DNA of 64,000 nt from assembly GCF_028464145.1 (NCBI RefSeq), contig NZ_JAQPCG010000007.1, positions 186,001-250,000 of the forward strand. The letters are read 5' to 3'. Both the position numbers and the translations under genes were made by a program. Shown here piece by piece: positions 1-9,000 of this stretch. The DNA is from Maribacter sp. PR1. Its GTDB lineage: Bacteria > Bacteroidota > Bacteroidia > Flavobacteriales > Flavobacteriaceae. How positions within the stretch are numbered: the stretch's first letter is position 1; every line of letters starts with the position of its first letter. The notes below the pieces were generated by a model. That model ran no database searches. It was not told where the DNA came from and saw only the letters and a program-made list of their open reading frames with translations.

Positions 1-768
1 CAGAAAATTAGTCTTAAAATAAGGACACTGAACCATACTATTGATGGCATTACTTTCTTTGGAATAATCTACTTTAAAGTCATCCTTTTTTTTATAATCG
101 ATAGCATCAAGGGCAAGGTCGGTGTGCAGCTCCCTTAAATTACCATCTTTATCCCTTCTATTAAAATCGAAAACCCGATAGGTAACGTCTGAAGTTTGTT
201 GAATCTCTGCCAAAAGTACTCCCGCTCCAATGGCGTGAATTTTTCCCGTATTGATAAAAAATGTATCACCTTCCTTTACTTTTTCGTAATTCAATAAATC
301 CAACAGAGAATCACTTTCAAGACTCTTAGCATATTCGGATTTTGTGACATCTTTGTTGAAGCCAACAATCAATTCCGCCCCAGGGTCGGCATCCATAATG
401 TACCACATTTCCGTTTTACCAAAAGAATTATGTCGCTCTTTTGCCAACTGATCGTTAGGATGCAACTGAATGGAAAGGTCCTGCTTGGCATCTATAAACT
501 TTATAAGAATTGGAAATTCCTTCCCAAACCGGTCCACTACACTTTTTCCCAACAATTCGTTAGGATACTTCTCAATTAGTTCTTGTAAGGAATTATCGGC
601 CAAATCTCCGTTTGCTATCACTGAAATATCACCCTGTACAGTTGATAGCTCCCAACTTTCACCCGTAGTTTCGCTTATACTTGCTTTGCCAAAAACCTCC
701 TTTAGTTTCTTTCCACCCCATAGTCGTTCTTTTAAAATGGGCTTAAATTTTAAGGGATATATATTCAT
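1..768 (-). CDS. manA: Mannose-6-phosphate isomerase, class I (3' end outside window)
   Basis: Interconverts mannose 6-phosphate and fructose 6-phosphate in the cytoplasm, feeding GDP-mannose and glycan synthesis. The reverse strand reads open from ATG at 768 to the window edge (256 codons). The start reads MNIYPLKFKPILKERLWGGK, typical of type I phosphomannose isomerases. Zinc-site motifs of the cupin fold are visible: QLHPND near residue 100, KTEMWYI just after it, and GKIHAIGAG near residue 180. The C-terminal part lies beyond position 1, so total length is unknown; short bacterial class I enzymes have about 320 residues. It lies downstream of queD in the same direction, with a 130-bp gap that could hold its own promoter. 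Confidence 0.93.
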   Translation of the reverse strand, partial: MNIYPLKFKPILKERLWGGKKLKEVFGKASISETTGESWELSTVQGDISVIANGDLADNSLQELIEKYPNELLGKSVVDRFGKEFPILIKFIDAKQDLSIQLHPNDQLAKERHNSFGKTEMWYIMDADPGAELIVGFNKDVTKSEYAKSLESDSLLDLLNYEKVKEGDTFFINTGKIHAIGAGVLLAEIQQTSDVTYRVFDFNRRDKDGNLRELHTDLALDAIDYKKKDDFKVDYSKESNAINSMVQCPYFKTNFL

Positions 769-898
769 TCGGATTGTCTTTTTAGAGTAAAACTAAAATA
801 ATACTTTAAACTATGATTTATTTAAAGTATAACCAGCCATTTAGTGTCGTTGGGTGTCCTTTTTAGACCTTTTAATGGTTTAAAGCTGCTAAACAAGA

Positions 899-1306
899 CT
901 ATCCTGAATATGTGACAAAATTTCTAGGAGTTTCGTATAACACTACTTCTAAATCATTATCCTCATCAATATGTGGCCTTAATTTATTCCAAATAACGAC
1001 AACAATATTTTCCGCCGTAGGATTCAATTCTTTAAATTCTGGAACTTCTAGATTCAAGTTTTTATGATCAAAGGCATCTTCTACTTCATCCTTAATTAAA
1101 TCCTTAAGGACCTTCATATCGATTACGAATCCAGTCTCAGGGTCAATTTCACCAAATACGCTTACCACCAATTCATAATTGTGCCCATGAAAATTTGGAT
1201 TGTTGCACTTTCCAAAAACAGTGTTGTTCTTGGCATCTTCCCAATCGGGCCTATAGAGTCTATGTGCGGCATTGAAATGCGCTTTCCTACTAACCTTAAC
1301 TTTCAT
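899..1306 (-). CDS. queD: 6-carboxy-5,6,7,8-tetrahydropterin synthase (QueD/PTPS family)
   Basis: A 135-aa member of the 6-pyruvoyl-tetrahydropterin synthase/QueD family, which converts dihydroneopterin triphosphate to 6-carboxytetrahydropterin in queuosine and 7-deazaguanine synthesis. The zinc ligands are visible: a His in FNAAHRL and two in NFHGHNYE. The catalytic Cys lies in FGKCNNPNF and the catalytic His in FDHKNLN. I chose ATG at 1306; an in-frame TTG two codons upstream is less likely. The start lies inside the end of idi (11-bp overlap), so the two are probably translationally coupled. QueD and a biopterin-type PTPS cannot be told apart with certainty by eye; the Cys-containing motif favours QueD. 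Confidence 0.88.
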   Translation of the reverse strand: MKVKVSRKAHFNAAHRLYRPDWEDAKNNTVFGKCNNPNFHGHNYELVVSVFGEIDPETGFVIDMKVLKDLIKDEVEDAFDHKNLNLEVPEFKELNPTAENIVVVIWNKLRPHIDEDNDLEVVLYETPRNFVTYSG

Positions 1307-1835
1307 TTTCAACTAGGTTATCCATTAAATACTGATAAAACTTCTCAAAAATAATCTTAAACCAGGCGGTATAGATTTCGGGGTTTTCAACCATGTCTGC
1401 CTTAACCTTACTCGGAGCCATCCATTTCCAATCAGCAACCTCGTCCCTGTTGATTTTTGGCTGGTCGCTGTAATAACCAATCATTACATGGTCAAATTCA
1501 TGCTCTGTAAGTCCATTATCGAACGGAGCCTTGTATATAAAAGAGAACAGTTCTTTTAAATCTGTTTCAAAGCCCATTTCTTCTTGTAACCTTCTCCTCC
1601 CTGCCTCAATATTGGATTCGCCCACTCGTTGATGACTACAACAGGTATTGGTCCATAACTGGGGCGAGTGGTATTTATGGGATGCCCTTTGCTGCAACAT
1701 GATTTCGTTCCTATTGTTTAAAACGAAAACCGAGAATGCTCTATGGAGTTCTGCCTTTTCATGTGCTTCCATTTTTGGCATTGTACCTATCGGCTCGTCA
1801 TTATTATTTACTAGAATTACTTCTTCTTCCTTCAT
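1296..1835 (-). CDS. idi: Isopentenyl-diphosphate delta-isomerase, type 1
   Basis: Isomerises isopentenyl diphosphate to dimethylallyl diphosphate for isoprenoid synthesis. The protein is 179 aa from ATG at 1835, near the usual 170-185 for type 1 enzymes, and has the Nudix-like fold. The catalytic Cys is in NTCCSHQR, the Nudix-type helix in AGRRRLQEEMGF and the catalytic Glu in LTEHEFDH. A TTG nine codons upstream is in frame, but the family normally starts near MKEEEVILV. The 3' end overlaps queD by 11 bp, although the two pathways are not obviously related. Confidence 0.93.
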   Translation of the reverse strand: MKEEEVILVNNNDEPIGTMPKMEAHEKAELHRAFSVFVLNNRNEIMLQQRASHKYHSPQLWTNTCCSHQRVGESNIEAGRRRLQEEMGFETDLKELFSFIYKAPFDNGLTEHEFDHVMIGYYSDQPKINRDEVADWKWMAPSKVKADMVENPEIYTAWFKIIFEKFYQYLMDNLVENES

Positions 1836-1919
1836 ATATGTAAAAATAAGGCCTTTGAACAATTCTAATTGAAGCCTTTAGGAAAAAAATAAGAAAGAAA
1901 AGATAAAAAAGGTAAACCT

Positions 1920-2876
1920 TTAAAAGAATCTAGGCGATTTTAGATTGTTCTTTGTAGATATGAAATCGTATCTAAGTATTACTTCAAAAGAACCGTCATT
2001 AAATGCAGCACTTCCTAATTCAGTAGTCTCACGATCATAGGCGAGACCTATCAAGAAATTACTATTGATATTAAATCCTACCATGCCACTAAAAGCGGCA
2101 TCCCATCTGTAAGCCCCACCAATTATGAATTTTTCACTGAACATGAAGTTGGCAGATAGGTCTACTTGCAGCGGTGCTCCCCGCACTACTTTGGTGAGCA
2201 ATGTTGGTTTAAATTTTAATAGGGGATTCAAATCCCAAACATATCCAGTTATAAAATAAAAGTTCATTTGTTCTTTGGCCGTAGATAAAGATGACTCTTG
2301 AAAATGCGAAGTTTCCAATATCCTAGGAACGGAAAGCCCAGCATAATAGTTGTTAGTATGATAATAGACTCCTGCACCTATATTTGGGGAGAATCTGTTA
2401 TCTATATCCTGTTGCAAGGTTTGGTCCGTTGTATATTGATTTAATTCAGAAAAACGAACATCCAATAAATTAGCACTAGCCTTTAAACCGAAACTCAATC
2501 TTCCTTCGGTAGAAGTCCAAACCGTATAGGAAAAATCAATATCAAAATTTGTTTCGGAAGTTGGTCCAATTTTATCATTGACAATTGAAAGTCCCATACC
2601 AACTCCCCTATATCCTATAGGCGAATGAATATTGAAGGTCTGGGTAGTCGGAGCACCTTCCAGACCCAACCATTGAGACCGGTGCAATGCCGCAATACTA
2701 ACATGTCCTCGAGAACCTGCGTAACCCGGATTTACACTTACCGTATTATACATATATTGGGTATATTGAGCGTCCTGCTGTGCAAAAAGTGAGGTGCCCA
2801 CGCATATCATGAAAAGGAAAAGCAACCCTTTTAAAGGAGAATAGTCCTTTTGTTTAAATACTCTGTTTGCTAACAT
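1920..2876 (-). CDS. PorP/SprF family type IX secretion system outer-membrane protein
   Basis: A 318-aa protein of the PorP/SprF family, outer-membrane beta-barrels that accompany T9SS substrates carrying type-B C-terminal domains; in Flavobacterium gliding, SprF is needed to export SprB. A signal peptide ends near residue 32 (LFMICVGTSLFAQ), followed by the family signature QQDAQYTQYMYNTVSVNPGY. The C-terminal half has the alternating pattern of a barrel and ends in RFF, with a terminal aromatic typical of barrel insertion. It starts 4 bp after the stop of the type-B CTD protein at 2881-4902, so it is very likely co-transcribed with it and is its cognate partner (inferred). A paralogue lies at 14327-15280. 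Confidence 0.93.
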   Translation of the reverse strand: MLANRVFKQKDYSPLKGLLFLFMICVGTSLFAQQDAQYTQYMYNTVSVNPGYAGSRGHVSIAALHRSQWLGLEGAPTTQTFNIHSPIGYRGVGMGLSIVNDKIGPTSETNFDIDFSYTVWTSTEGRLSFGLKASANLLDVRFSELNQYTTDQTLQQDIDNRFSPNIGAGVYYHTNNYYAGLSVPRILETSHFQESSLSTAKEQMNFYFITGYVWDLNPLLKFKPTLLTKVVRGAPLQVDLSANFMFSEKFIIGGAYRWDAAFSGMVGFNINSNFLIGLAYDRETTELGSAAFNDGSFEVILRYDFISTKNNLKSPRFF

Positions 2877-2880
2877 CCTT

Positions 2881-4902
2881 TTATCTATTTATATATATAT
2901 AACCTGAAAGTTGTTTCATTTCACCAGTGGGCTCCTCATAATCCAAAATATAGAAGTATGTTCCTACAGGTAATTTATTATTTTGATCCACAGTAACCCT
3001 CCCTTGTGAGGTACCATCAAAAAAGTTACCTTCTGTATCATAAGCTCTTGTTGTAAATACGGATACTCCCCATCTGTTATAGATTCTAATTGTATTGTTC
3101 GGATAATTTTCCAAACCATCAATTCTTAGTATATCGTGAACACCGTCACCATTTGGTGTTATTACATTAAACACTTCTATTTGTTCGGCAGTTTCTCCTA
3201 AATCTGAATCCAAATAGTTAGGAATACCATCATTATCCGAATCGTCATTGGCATAATCACCGTCCATATCCAGGTCCTCATCAATGGTTTCAATACCATC
3301 ATCATCATCATCAGTGTCCCGGTAATCGGACTCGCCGTCACTATCTGTATTTGGTAATACATCATAGGGACTATCCATCTCATCGTTCACATCAACGTCC
3401 ACAGCTATTGCACCTTCATAGCCATCATCTAGACCGTCGTCGTCCTTATCAGATCCTATAAAAGATACATCTGCAACACCATCATGGTCATGATCATGGG
3501 CCTCAATGTTATCCGGTACATTATCATTATCACTATCCTCGTCTAAATAATCGGGTAGGCTATCACCATCCGTATCTATTGGGAATAGTCCGATATTTCC
3601 ATTATCCTCATAGGCATCATCAATGCCATTTCCGTTTGCATCCACACCACTAGGTCGAATATAATTAGCTGTAGTTTGTGCTTCAACATTATCAGGAATA
3701 CCATCGTTATCGCTATCTATGTCTAAATAATCTGGGAAGCCATCACCATCTGAATCTGTAGGGTTAGTTGCTGGATTATTATCTGCATCTAAATTTAAAT
3801 CCTCAAAACTATCCACGATACCATCATCGTCGCTATCTAAATCTGCACCGGCAGGACTTATAATTATACTCACCAATGATTTGCTGCAATTCCCTATTCC
3901 ATCACAAACAGTATATTCAAAAGAATCGTTGCCTATATATCCGCTATTTGGAAAATAAGTAGGGACATCGTCCGTTGGATTATTTGGAGTTCCGTTATCA
4001 TCTACAATCGCCGAGCCATTTATTGGTTGGGTTATACTAAACGTACCAACAACAGGAAGATCATTATCGTTTAAATGCCAATTGTCAATAGTTATGATTT
4101 GATTTTCATTAATGGCTACAACGTCGTCATTTGTATCTAAAATTGGCAACACTTCTACTGTAACTGTTGCTGTGCTACAATCTCCTAAACTGTTACAAAC
4201 TGAATAATCAAAACTATCCGAACCGTTATAATCAGGATTGGGTGTATAGGTCAATACATCATCCAAGGGATTGTTTGGTGTACCATTGTCGTCGATGGAA
4301 ACCGTACCATTGGTAGGCATGGTAGATGTTAAGGTACCCGAATTAGGTAAATCCGTATCATTAGCATAAATATCTACGACTATGGATGTATCCTCATCCA
4401 AGGATACTAAATCATCTACAAGCGTTGCGGCTTGGGTTAAGCAAACGACCGTGAAATTTGGCAGCGCAAAATCATTACCCGCCTTGGTTACTGTGGCCGT
4501 ATATTTTATTACGGATTCTGTAGCCGTAACTGTTGGTCTGGTCTGATCACCACTTACGGTAGGGTTCCAACTTACAGTAGCACCACTTGTAATATTATTT
4601 GTAATATCCAGCGTAACTTGGTTATCTGGATTTCTACAATCCGTTACAATAAAATACCCTGTTGCATTTGACCCACAAAGCGTTCCATCATAGGTAGCAA
4701 AATAAATACCAGGAGTAGTAACTTCATAGAAAAAATCGGTTCCCAATACGGTATTGGTATCCGAAGCCTCATACCAACGATAGTTGTTCTCATCACTGGA
4801 ATTTGGTGCCTGTAACAAAAACTGAGCATTAGATACCAGCATTCCAAGCATTATAAAGGCAATGCTAAGGAATACAGATTTATTTAGATTAATTTTTTTC
4901 AA
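2881..4902 (-). CDS. Surface protein with cadherin-like and thrombospondin type 3 repeats and T9SS type-B sorting domain
   Basis: A 673-aa secreted protein. The best start is TTG at 4902, because the full signal peptide ([20 protein letters not shown]..., ending at SNAQ) needs it; the first ATG is 17 codons in and would cut the signal. An N-terminal region of about 150 residues is followed by two Big_9/cadherin-like modules ([10 protein letters not shown] and similar) and then Asp-rich calcium-binding TSP3 repeats ([19 protein letters not shown] type) at about 355-575. The last 90 residues ([18 protein letters not shown] ... YNRWGVSVF) are the gliding-motility-associated type-B CTD that directs T9SS export. 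Expected location is the cell surface or medium. A PorP/SprF gene follows 4 bp later. Confidence 0.9.
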   Translation of the reverse strand: MKKINLNKSVFLSIAFIMLGMLVSNAQFLLQAPNSSDENNYRWYEASDTNTVLGTDFFYEVTTPGIYFATYDGTLCGSNATGYFIVTDCRNPDNQVTLDITNNITSGATVSWNPTVSGDQTRPTVTATESVIKYTATVTKAGNDFALPNFTVVCLTQAATLVDDLVSLDEDTSIVVDIYANDTDLPNSGTLTSTMPTNGTVSIDDNGTPNNPLDDVLTYTPNPDYNGSDSFDYSVCNSLGDCSTATVTVEVLPILDTNDDVVAINENQIITIDNWHLNDNDLPVVGTFSITQPINGSAIVDDNGTPNNPTDDVPTYFPNSGYIGNDSFEYTVCDGIGNCSKSLVSIIISPAGADLDSDDDGIVDSFEDLNLDADNNPATNPTDSDGDGFPDYLDIDSDNDGIPDNVEAQTTANYIRPSGVDANGNGIDDAYEDNGNIGLFPIDTDGDSLPDYLDEDSDNDNVPDNIEAHDHDHDGVADVSFIGSDKDDDGLDDGYEGAIAVDVDVNDEMDSPYDVLPNTDSDGESDYRDTDDDDDGIETIDEDLDMDGDYANDDSDNDGIPNYLDSDLGETAEQIEVFNVITPNGDGVHDILRIDGLENYPNNTIRIYNRWGVSVFTTRAYDTEGNFFDGTSQGRVTVDQNNKLPVGTYFYILDYEEPTGEMKQLSGYIYINR

Positions 4903-4924
4903 ACCGATTTGGGTCTTTATTAAA

Positions 4925-7900
4925 TTACTTTACAACAAAAACGACATTAATCAATGTATTGTAATCCGTGGGTATATTCTCAACCTCAATAGTCAGATTA
5001 CCATTGGCGTCTATAGTCATGAAATTTGGATCACCTGAATCCGTTTCAAAAACTGTAGGGTCGGCATAGGTTACATAGTAATATAACTCTGTTCTACCAT
5101 AGGTAGGTACCGCAGCAGGAGCTCCTACACTTCCTACTGTAGGAGTACCAAATTGGTCTAAATATTCCTGATATAAATCGATATTTTTTATACCTGTTGT
5201 TGAAGCGTCAACTGCAATTGATGGTGGATAGAAAATTCTAGCCGCCTTGGAGGTTATTGGAGCAATTGCCTGAATAACATCTTCTACTGTTGCCTCTGTA
5301 CTACCATCGCCGTTTACATCTATAGGAGAGTCAGAATCTACTTGTGAGGCAGTTTGCTCATCCGTATTATCCAAATAACCACTTAAATCTACTGTTGTTG
5401 CATCCCCACTTAAGCTCAAGGTATTGGTAGATAGGCTCAAATCCTGAATTTCATTATTGGAATCACTGTCCGCATCGTCCACGTTCAACGTGATCGTACT
5501 GCCGTCGTCTATGCTGATATTACCCGCAGTTCCGTTGGTGCTGATATTCTGGTCGTCCGTGTCAACCGTGGCATCGGGCACATCTATCGTAAAATTGGGA
5601 TAGGTCCCGCCAACGGTCACGTTACCGTTCCCGCCATCCGATATGCTAACCGTTTGGTCAGGGGCCGTATTGGTAACCGCAAAGTCCTGTCCTACTTGGT
5701 TTACGCTTATGCCCGTTCCGGCGCTTACCGTCTGGTTCTCGTTGTTCGGGTCACTGTCGGCGTCGTTTACATTTAAGTTCAAAGTATTGCCATTCTCAAT
5801 TTGAATATTTCCCGCATTACCATTGGTAGAAATTATCTGGTCATCAGTGTTTACTCCCGCGTTGATGTCCGCCAAGGGTACCTGCAACGTACTGTTGCTG
5901 TCCGTGATCTCAAGGTTCGTCCCGTTCACCGCAAAGGCTGTGTTCACCTCGTTCGTTACGCTGCTGTCCGCATCGTCCACGTTCAACGTGATCGTACTGC
6001 CGTCGTCTATGCTGATATTACCCGCAGTTCCGTTGGTGCTGATGTCCTGGTCATCGGTGTCAACCCCAGCGTTGATGTCCGCCAAGGGCACCTGCAACGT
6101 ACTGTTGCTGTCCGTGATTTCAAGGTTCGTCCCGTTCACCGCGAAGGCCGTGTTCACCTCGTTTGTTACGCTGCTGTCCGCATCGTCCACGTTCAGAGTG
6201 ATCGTACTGCCGTCCTCTATGCTGATGTTCCCCGCAGTTCCGTTGGTACTGATATCCTGGTCGTCCGTGTCTACATAGGCACTCAAGTCGACCGAATTAC
6301 CATCGGCTATCGCCAAGGTGTTCCCTGTCAAGCTCAAGGTCTGGTCGTCGGTATCCGTGTCGATTGAACCGATGTCGATAGTGTTCCCATCGGAAATGGT
6401 CAAATCCGTACCTGAAAGACTCAAGGTCTGGTCATCGGTGTCAACCCCAGCGTTGATGTCCGCCAAAGGTACCTGCAACGTACTATTGCTGTCCGTGATC
6501 TCAAGGTTCGTCCCGTTCACCGCAAAGGCCGTGTTCACCTCGTTCGTTACGCTGCTGTCCGCATCATCCACGTTCAAAGTGATCGTACTGCCATCGTCTA
6601 TGCTTATGTTCCCTGCCGTTCCGTTGGTACTGATGTCCTGGTCATCGGTGTCAACTCCAGCGTTGATGTCCGCCAAAGGAACACTTACCGTATTTCCATC
6701 CTGTATGCTTATATCCAGGTTTGCTCCATTCACTTGGAAGTTCTGCAATATCTGGTCGTCAGTGTCAACCGTGGCATCGGGTACATCTATCGTAAAGTTG
6801 GGATAGGTCCCGCCAACGGTCACGTTACCGTTCCCGCCATCCGATATGCTAACCGTTTGGTCAGGGGCCGTATTGGTAACCGCAAAGTCCTGTCCTACTT
6901 GGTTTACGCTTATGCCCGTTCCGGCGCTTACCGTCTGGTTCTCGTTGTTCGGGTCACTGTCGGCGTCGTTTACATTTAAGTTCAAAGTATTGCCATTCTC
7001 AATTTGAATATTTCCCGCATTACCATTGGTAGAAATTATCTGGTCATCAGTGTTTACTCCCGCGTTGATGTCCGCCAAGGGTACCTGCAACGTACTGTTG
7101 CTGTCCGTGATCTCAAGGTTCGTCCCGTTTACCGCAAAGGCCGTGTTCACCTCGTTCGTTACGCTACTGTCAGCATCGTCCACGTTCAAAGTGATTGTGC
7201 TGCCGTCCTCTATGCTGATGTTACCGGCCGTTCCATTGGTGCTGATATCCTGGTCGTCCGTACTTCCTGCGGCAAGTTCTGCCAAGGCCCCCTCTACCTC
7301 CGTGGCCGTAAAGTTGCCACCCGCATCGGTTATATTTACTTCGTTTGCTATTTGGTCGTCCGTTCCAACTAAACTGGAAAGATCTACGGTAGCGGAGCTG
7401 CCTCCTTCTATATCTATCTGTAACTGATTGCTACCATCAAGTGTCGCTCCGGTTAAGTTCTGGTCGTCCGTACTCACGTAACCGCTCAGGTCGACAGTTT
7501 GGGTACCGCCGTCCTCAAGGGTCAGCGTCAATGTGTTGCCCGTCAGGCTAAAGTCCGTAATCTGTTGGTCGTCCGTGTTGTCAAGGTATCCGGAAAGATC
7601 GACCGTGCCGCCGTCCTCAAGGGTAAGCGTGTTGCCGCTCAGACTCAAGGCCTGGTCGTCCGTACTCCCGACTGCAAGTTCCGCCAAGGCCCCCTCTACC
7701 TCCGTGGCCGTAAAGTTGCCGGCTGCATCGGTGATGTTCACCTCAGTGGCCGTTTGGTCGTCCGTGTTGTCAAGATACCCGGACAGGTCGACCGTATTGC
7801 CGTCCTCGATTTCCAGGGTATTGCCGGTCAGGGTCAAGTTCTGGTCGTCCGTATTGTCAAGGTATCCGGAAAGGTCGACCGTGCCGCCGTCCTCAAGGGT

Positions 7901-8614
7901 CAAAGTGTTCCCGCTCAAGCTCAAGGCCTGGTCGTCGGTGCTACCTGCCGCTACTTCGTCCAAGGCTGATTGAACTTCTGTTGCGGTAAGTCCACTTGTT
8001 GTGTTATCATAGGTTACCTCCGCGGCCGTTTGGTCGTCCGTACTTATATATCCGGAAAGGTCAACGGTCTGTGTGCCACCGTCCTCAAGGGTCAGCGTCA
8101 ACGTGTTGCCCGTCAGGCTAAAGTCCGTAATCTGTTGGTCGTCCGTGTTGTCAAGGTATCCGGAAAGATCGACCGTGCCGCCGTCCTCAAGGGTCAAAGT
8201 GTTGCCGCTCAAACTCAAGGCCTGGTCGTCGGTATTTACTCCCGAATTGATGTCAGCCAATGGAATGGTTACCGTGGCACCATCACTGTCAGTAAGGATA
8301 AGGTTCGTGCCGTCTTCGGTTAAACTTGTATTGGTGGTATTACTATCAGATGTAGATGTTAATTCCCAAGAATCTCCATCCCAAAAGAAAATGGTTCCTG
8401 TTGTTGTGTTTACATATAAATCCCCTAAATCTGCTCCTGATGGGGCAATACTACCAGGTGCGGAAACAACAGTACCCTGTAAAACTTCACAGTTACACTG
8501 ATCTTCCAAGGTTACCGTTGTTTGAGCAAATGCAATACTTGTCAATAGCAGACATGCCAATGACAACACTATTTTAAAAGCACTACTTTTAGTTGTAATA
8601 GTTTGATTTTTCAT
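4925..8614 (-). CDS. Giant TDDQ-repeat surface protein
   Basis: A secreted protein of 1229 aa from ATG at 8614; another ATG at 8659 would add 15 residues. The signal peptide ends near [16 protein letters not shown]. After a short module ([20 protein letters not shown]) comes about 1000 residues of degenerate repeats such as [18 protein letters not shown] and [20 protein letters not shown], each closed by TDDQ (20 TDDQ and one TDEQ by eye). The short-strand pattern suggests a beta-solenoid or fibre shaft. Repeats of the form [12 protein letters not shown] resemble segments of phage tail-fibre proteins. The unique last 110 residues end in LINVVFVVK and are neither a type-A nor a type-B CTD. The repeat DNA is about 60% G+C against about 40% nearby. 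Function unknown; an adhesin or filament stalk is inferred from architecture and neighbours. Confidence 0.85.
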   Translation of the reverse strand: MKNQTITTKSSAFKIVLSLACLLLTSIAFAQTTVTLEDQCNCEVLQGTVVSAPGSIAPSGADLGDLYVNTTTGTIFFWDGDSWELTSTSDSNTTNTSLTEDGTNLILTDSDGATVTIPLADINSGVNTDDQALSLSGNTLTLEDGGTVDLSGYLDNTDDQQITDFSLTGNTLTLTLEDGGTQTVDLSGYISTDDQTAAEVTYDNTTSGLTATEVQSALDEVAAGSTDDQALSLSGNTLTLEDGGTVDLSGYLDNTDDQNLTLTGNTLEIEDGNTVDLSGYLDNTDDQTATEVNITDAAGNFTATEVEGALAELAVGSTDDQALSLSGNTLTLEDGGTVDLSGYLDNTDDQQITDFSLTGNTLTLTLEDGGTQTVDLSGYVSTDDQNLTGATLDGSNQLQIDIEGGSSATVDLSSLVGTDDQIANEVNITDAGGNFTATEVEGALAELAAGSTDDQDISTNGTAGNISIEDGSTITLNVDDADSSVTNEVNTAFAVNGTNLEITDSNSTLQVPLADINAGVNTDDQIISTNGNAGNIQIENGNTLNLNVNDADSDPNNENQTVSAGTGISVNQVGQDFAVTNTAPDQTVSISDGGNGNVTVGGTYPNFTIDVPDATVDTDDQILQNFQVNGANLDISIQDGNTVSVPLADINAGVDTDDQDISTNGTAGNISIDDGSTITLNVDDADSSVTNEVNTAFAVNGTNLEITDSNSTLQVPLADINAGVDTDDQTLSLSGTDLTISDGNTIDIGSIDTDTDDQTLSLTGNTLAIADGNSVDLSAYVDTDDQDISTNGTAGNISIEDGSTITLNVDDADSSVTNEVNTAFAVNGTNLEITDSNSTLQVPLADINAGVDTDDQDISTNGTAGNISIDDGSTITLNVDDADSSVTNEVNTAFAVNGTNLEITDSNSTLQVPLADINAGVNTDDQIISTNGNAGNIQIENGNTLNLNVNDADSDPNNENQTVSAGTGISVNQVGQDFAVTNTAPDQTVSISDGGNGNVTVGGTYPNFTIDVPDATVDTDDQNISTNGTAGNISIDDGSTITLNVDDADSDSNNEIQDLSLSTNTLSLSGDATTVDLSGYLDNTDEQTASQVDSDSPIDVNGDGSTEATVEDVIQAIAPITSKAARIFYPPSIAVDASTTGIKNIDLYQEYLDQFGTPTVGSVGAPAAVPTYGRTELYYYVTYADPTVFETDSGDPNFMTIDANGNLTIEVENIPTDYNTLINVVFVVK
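5561..7163 (-). repeat. Two near-identical direct copies of about 400 bp inside the TDDQ-repeat gene
   Basis: The stretch from about 5561 to 5960 recurs at about 6764-7163, an offset of 1203 bp (401 codons, in frame). Over more than 300 bp the copies differ at only a few positions. Shorter copies of the module encoding [17 protein letters not shown] occur at about 5870, 6070, 6470 and 7080. This is recent internal duplication that preserves the reading frame; unequal recombination could change the protein by whole modules. Confidence 0.9.
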
Positions 8615-8659
8615 ACTTTTTAATTTCAATCCCATTTTCAGAAATTTCATAAGGTTCAT

Positions 8660-9000
8660 TAGCTCCTAATTCAGCTGATCATTTGGTCTTTTGATAATTT
8701 GGGTTCCACTTTATAAAATCCAGTCTTATCCTATCTAACAAAGATTGATTATAAGTTGAGCTCCTTAAAATAAATGTTGTGTATATAGTATTTTGTACAG
8801 TATACGTCCTTAAAAGTGAGGTTTAGGTATTATGAAAAGTGATGATTTCCTGATTGCCTTTTATCGAGGAGCGCCTAATATGACGATGATTCTGGGCTCC
8901 AATCGGAAAGTTTAAATTCTATAATAATTAAACGATGGCAGGTAAGGCTTCAGTTTAATTTATCATTAAAACTTTACCTATTGTAGATTTAAAATTGTGT
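8660..9000. other. 341-bp intergenic region in the surface-protein locus
   Basis: This lies upstream of the TDDQ-repeat gene and downstream of the lectin/PA14 gene, both on the minus strand. It should hold the promoter of the repeat gene, but I see no full TTG...TAnnTTTG pair. A weak partly paired segment (GGTAAAGTTTTAAT ... ACCTTACC-like, about 8941-8979) could end the upstream transcript. A 27-codon plus-strand frame at 8832-8915 has no supporting features. Confidence 0.5.

Noticed and set aside
5801-8501. Several long plus-strand reading frames across the TDDQ-repeat gene
   Set aside because: They mirror the G+C-rich repeats of the minus-strand gene, repeat themselves in the same way, and lack signal peptides or family features.
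8832-8915. 27-codon plus-strand frame MKSDDFLIAFYRGAPNMTM...
   Set aside because: No promoter, ribosome site, terminator or family; it fits chance in an intergenic region.
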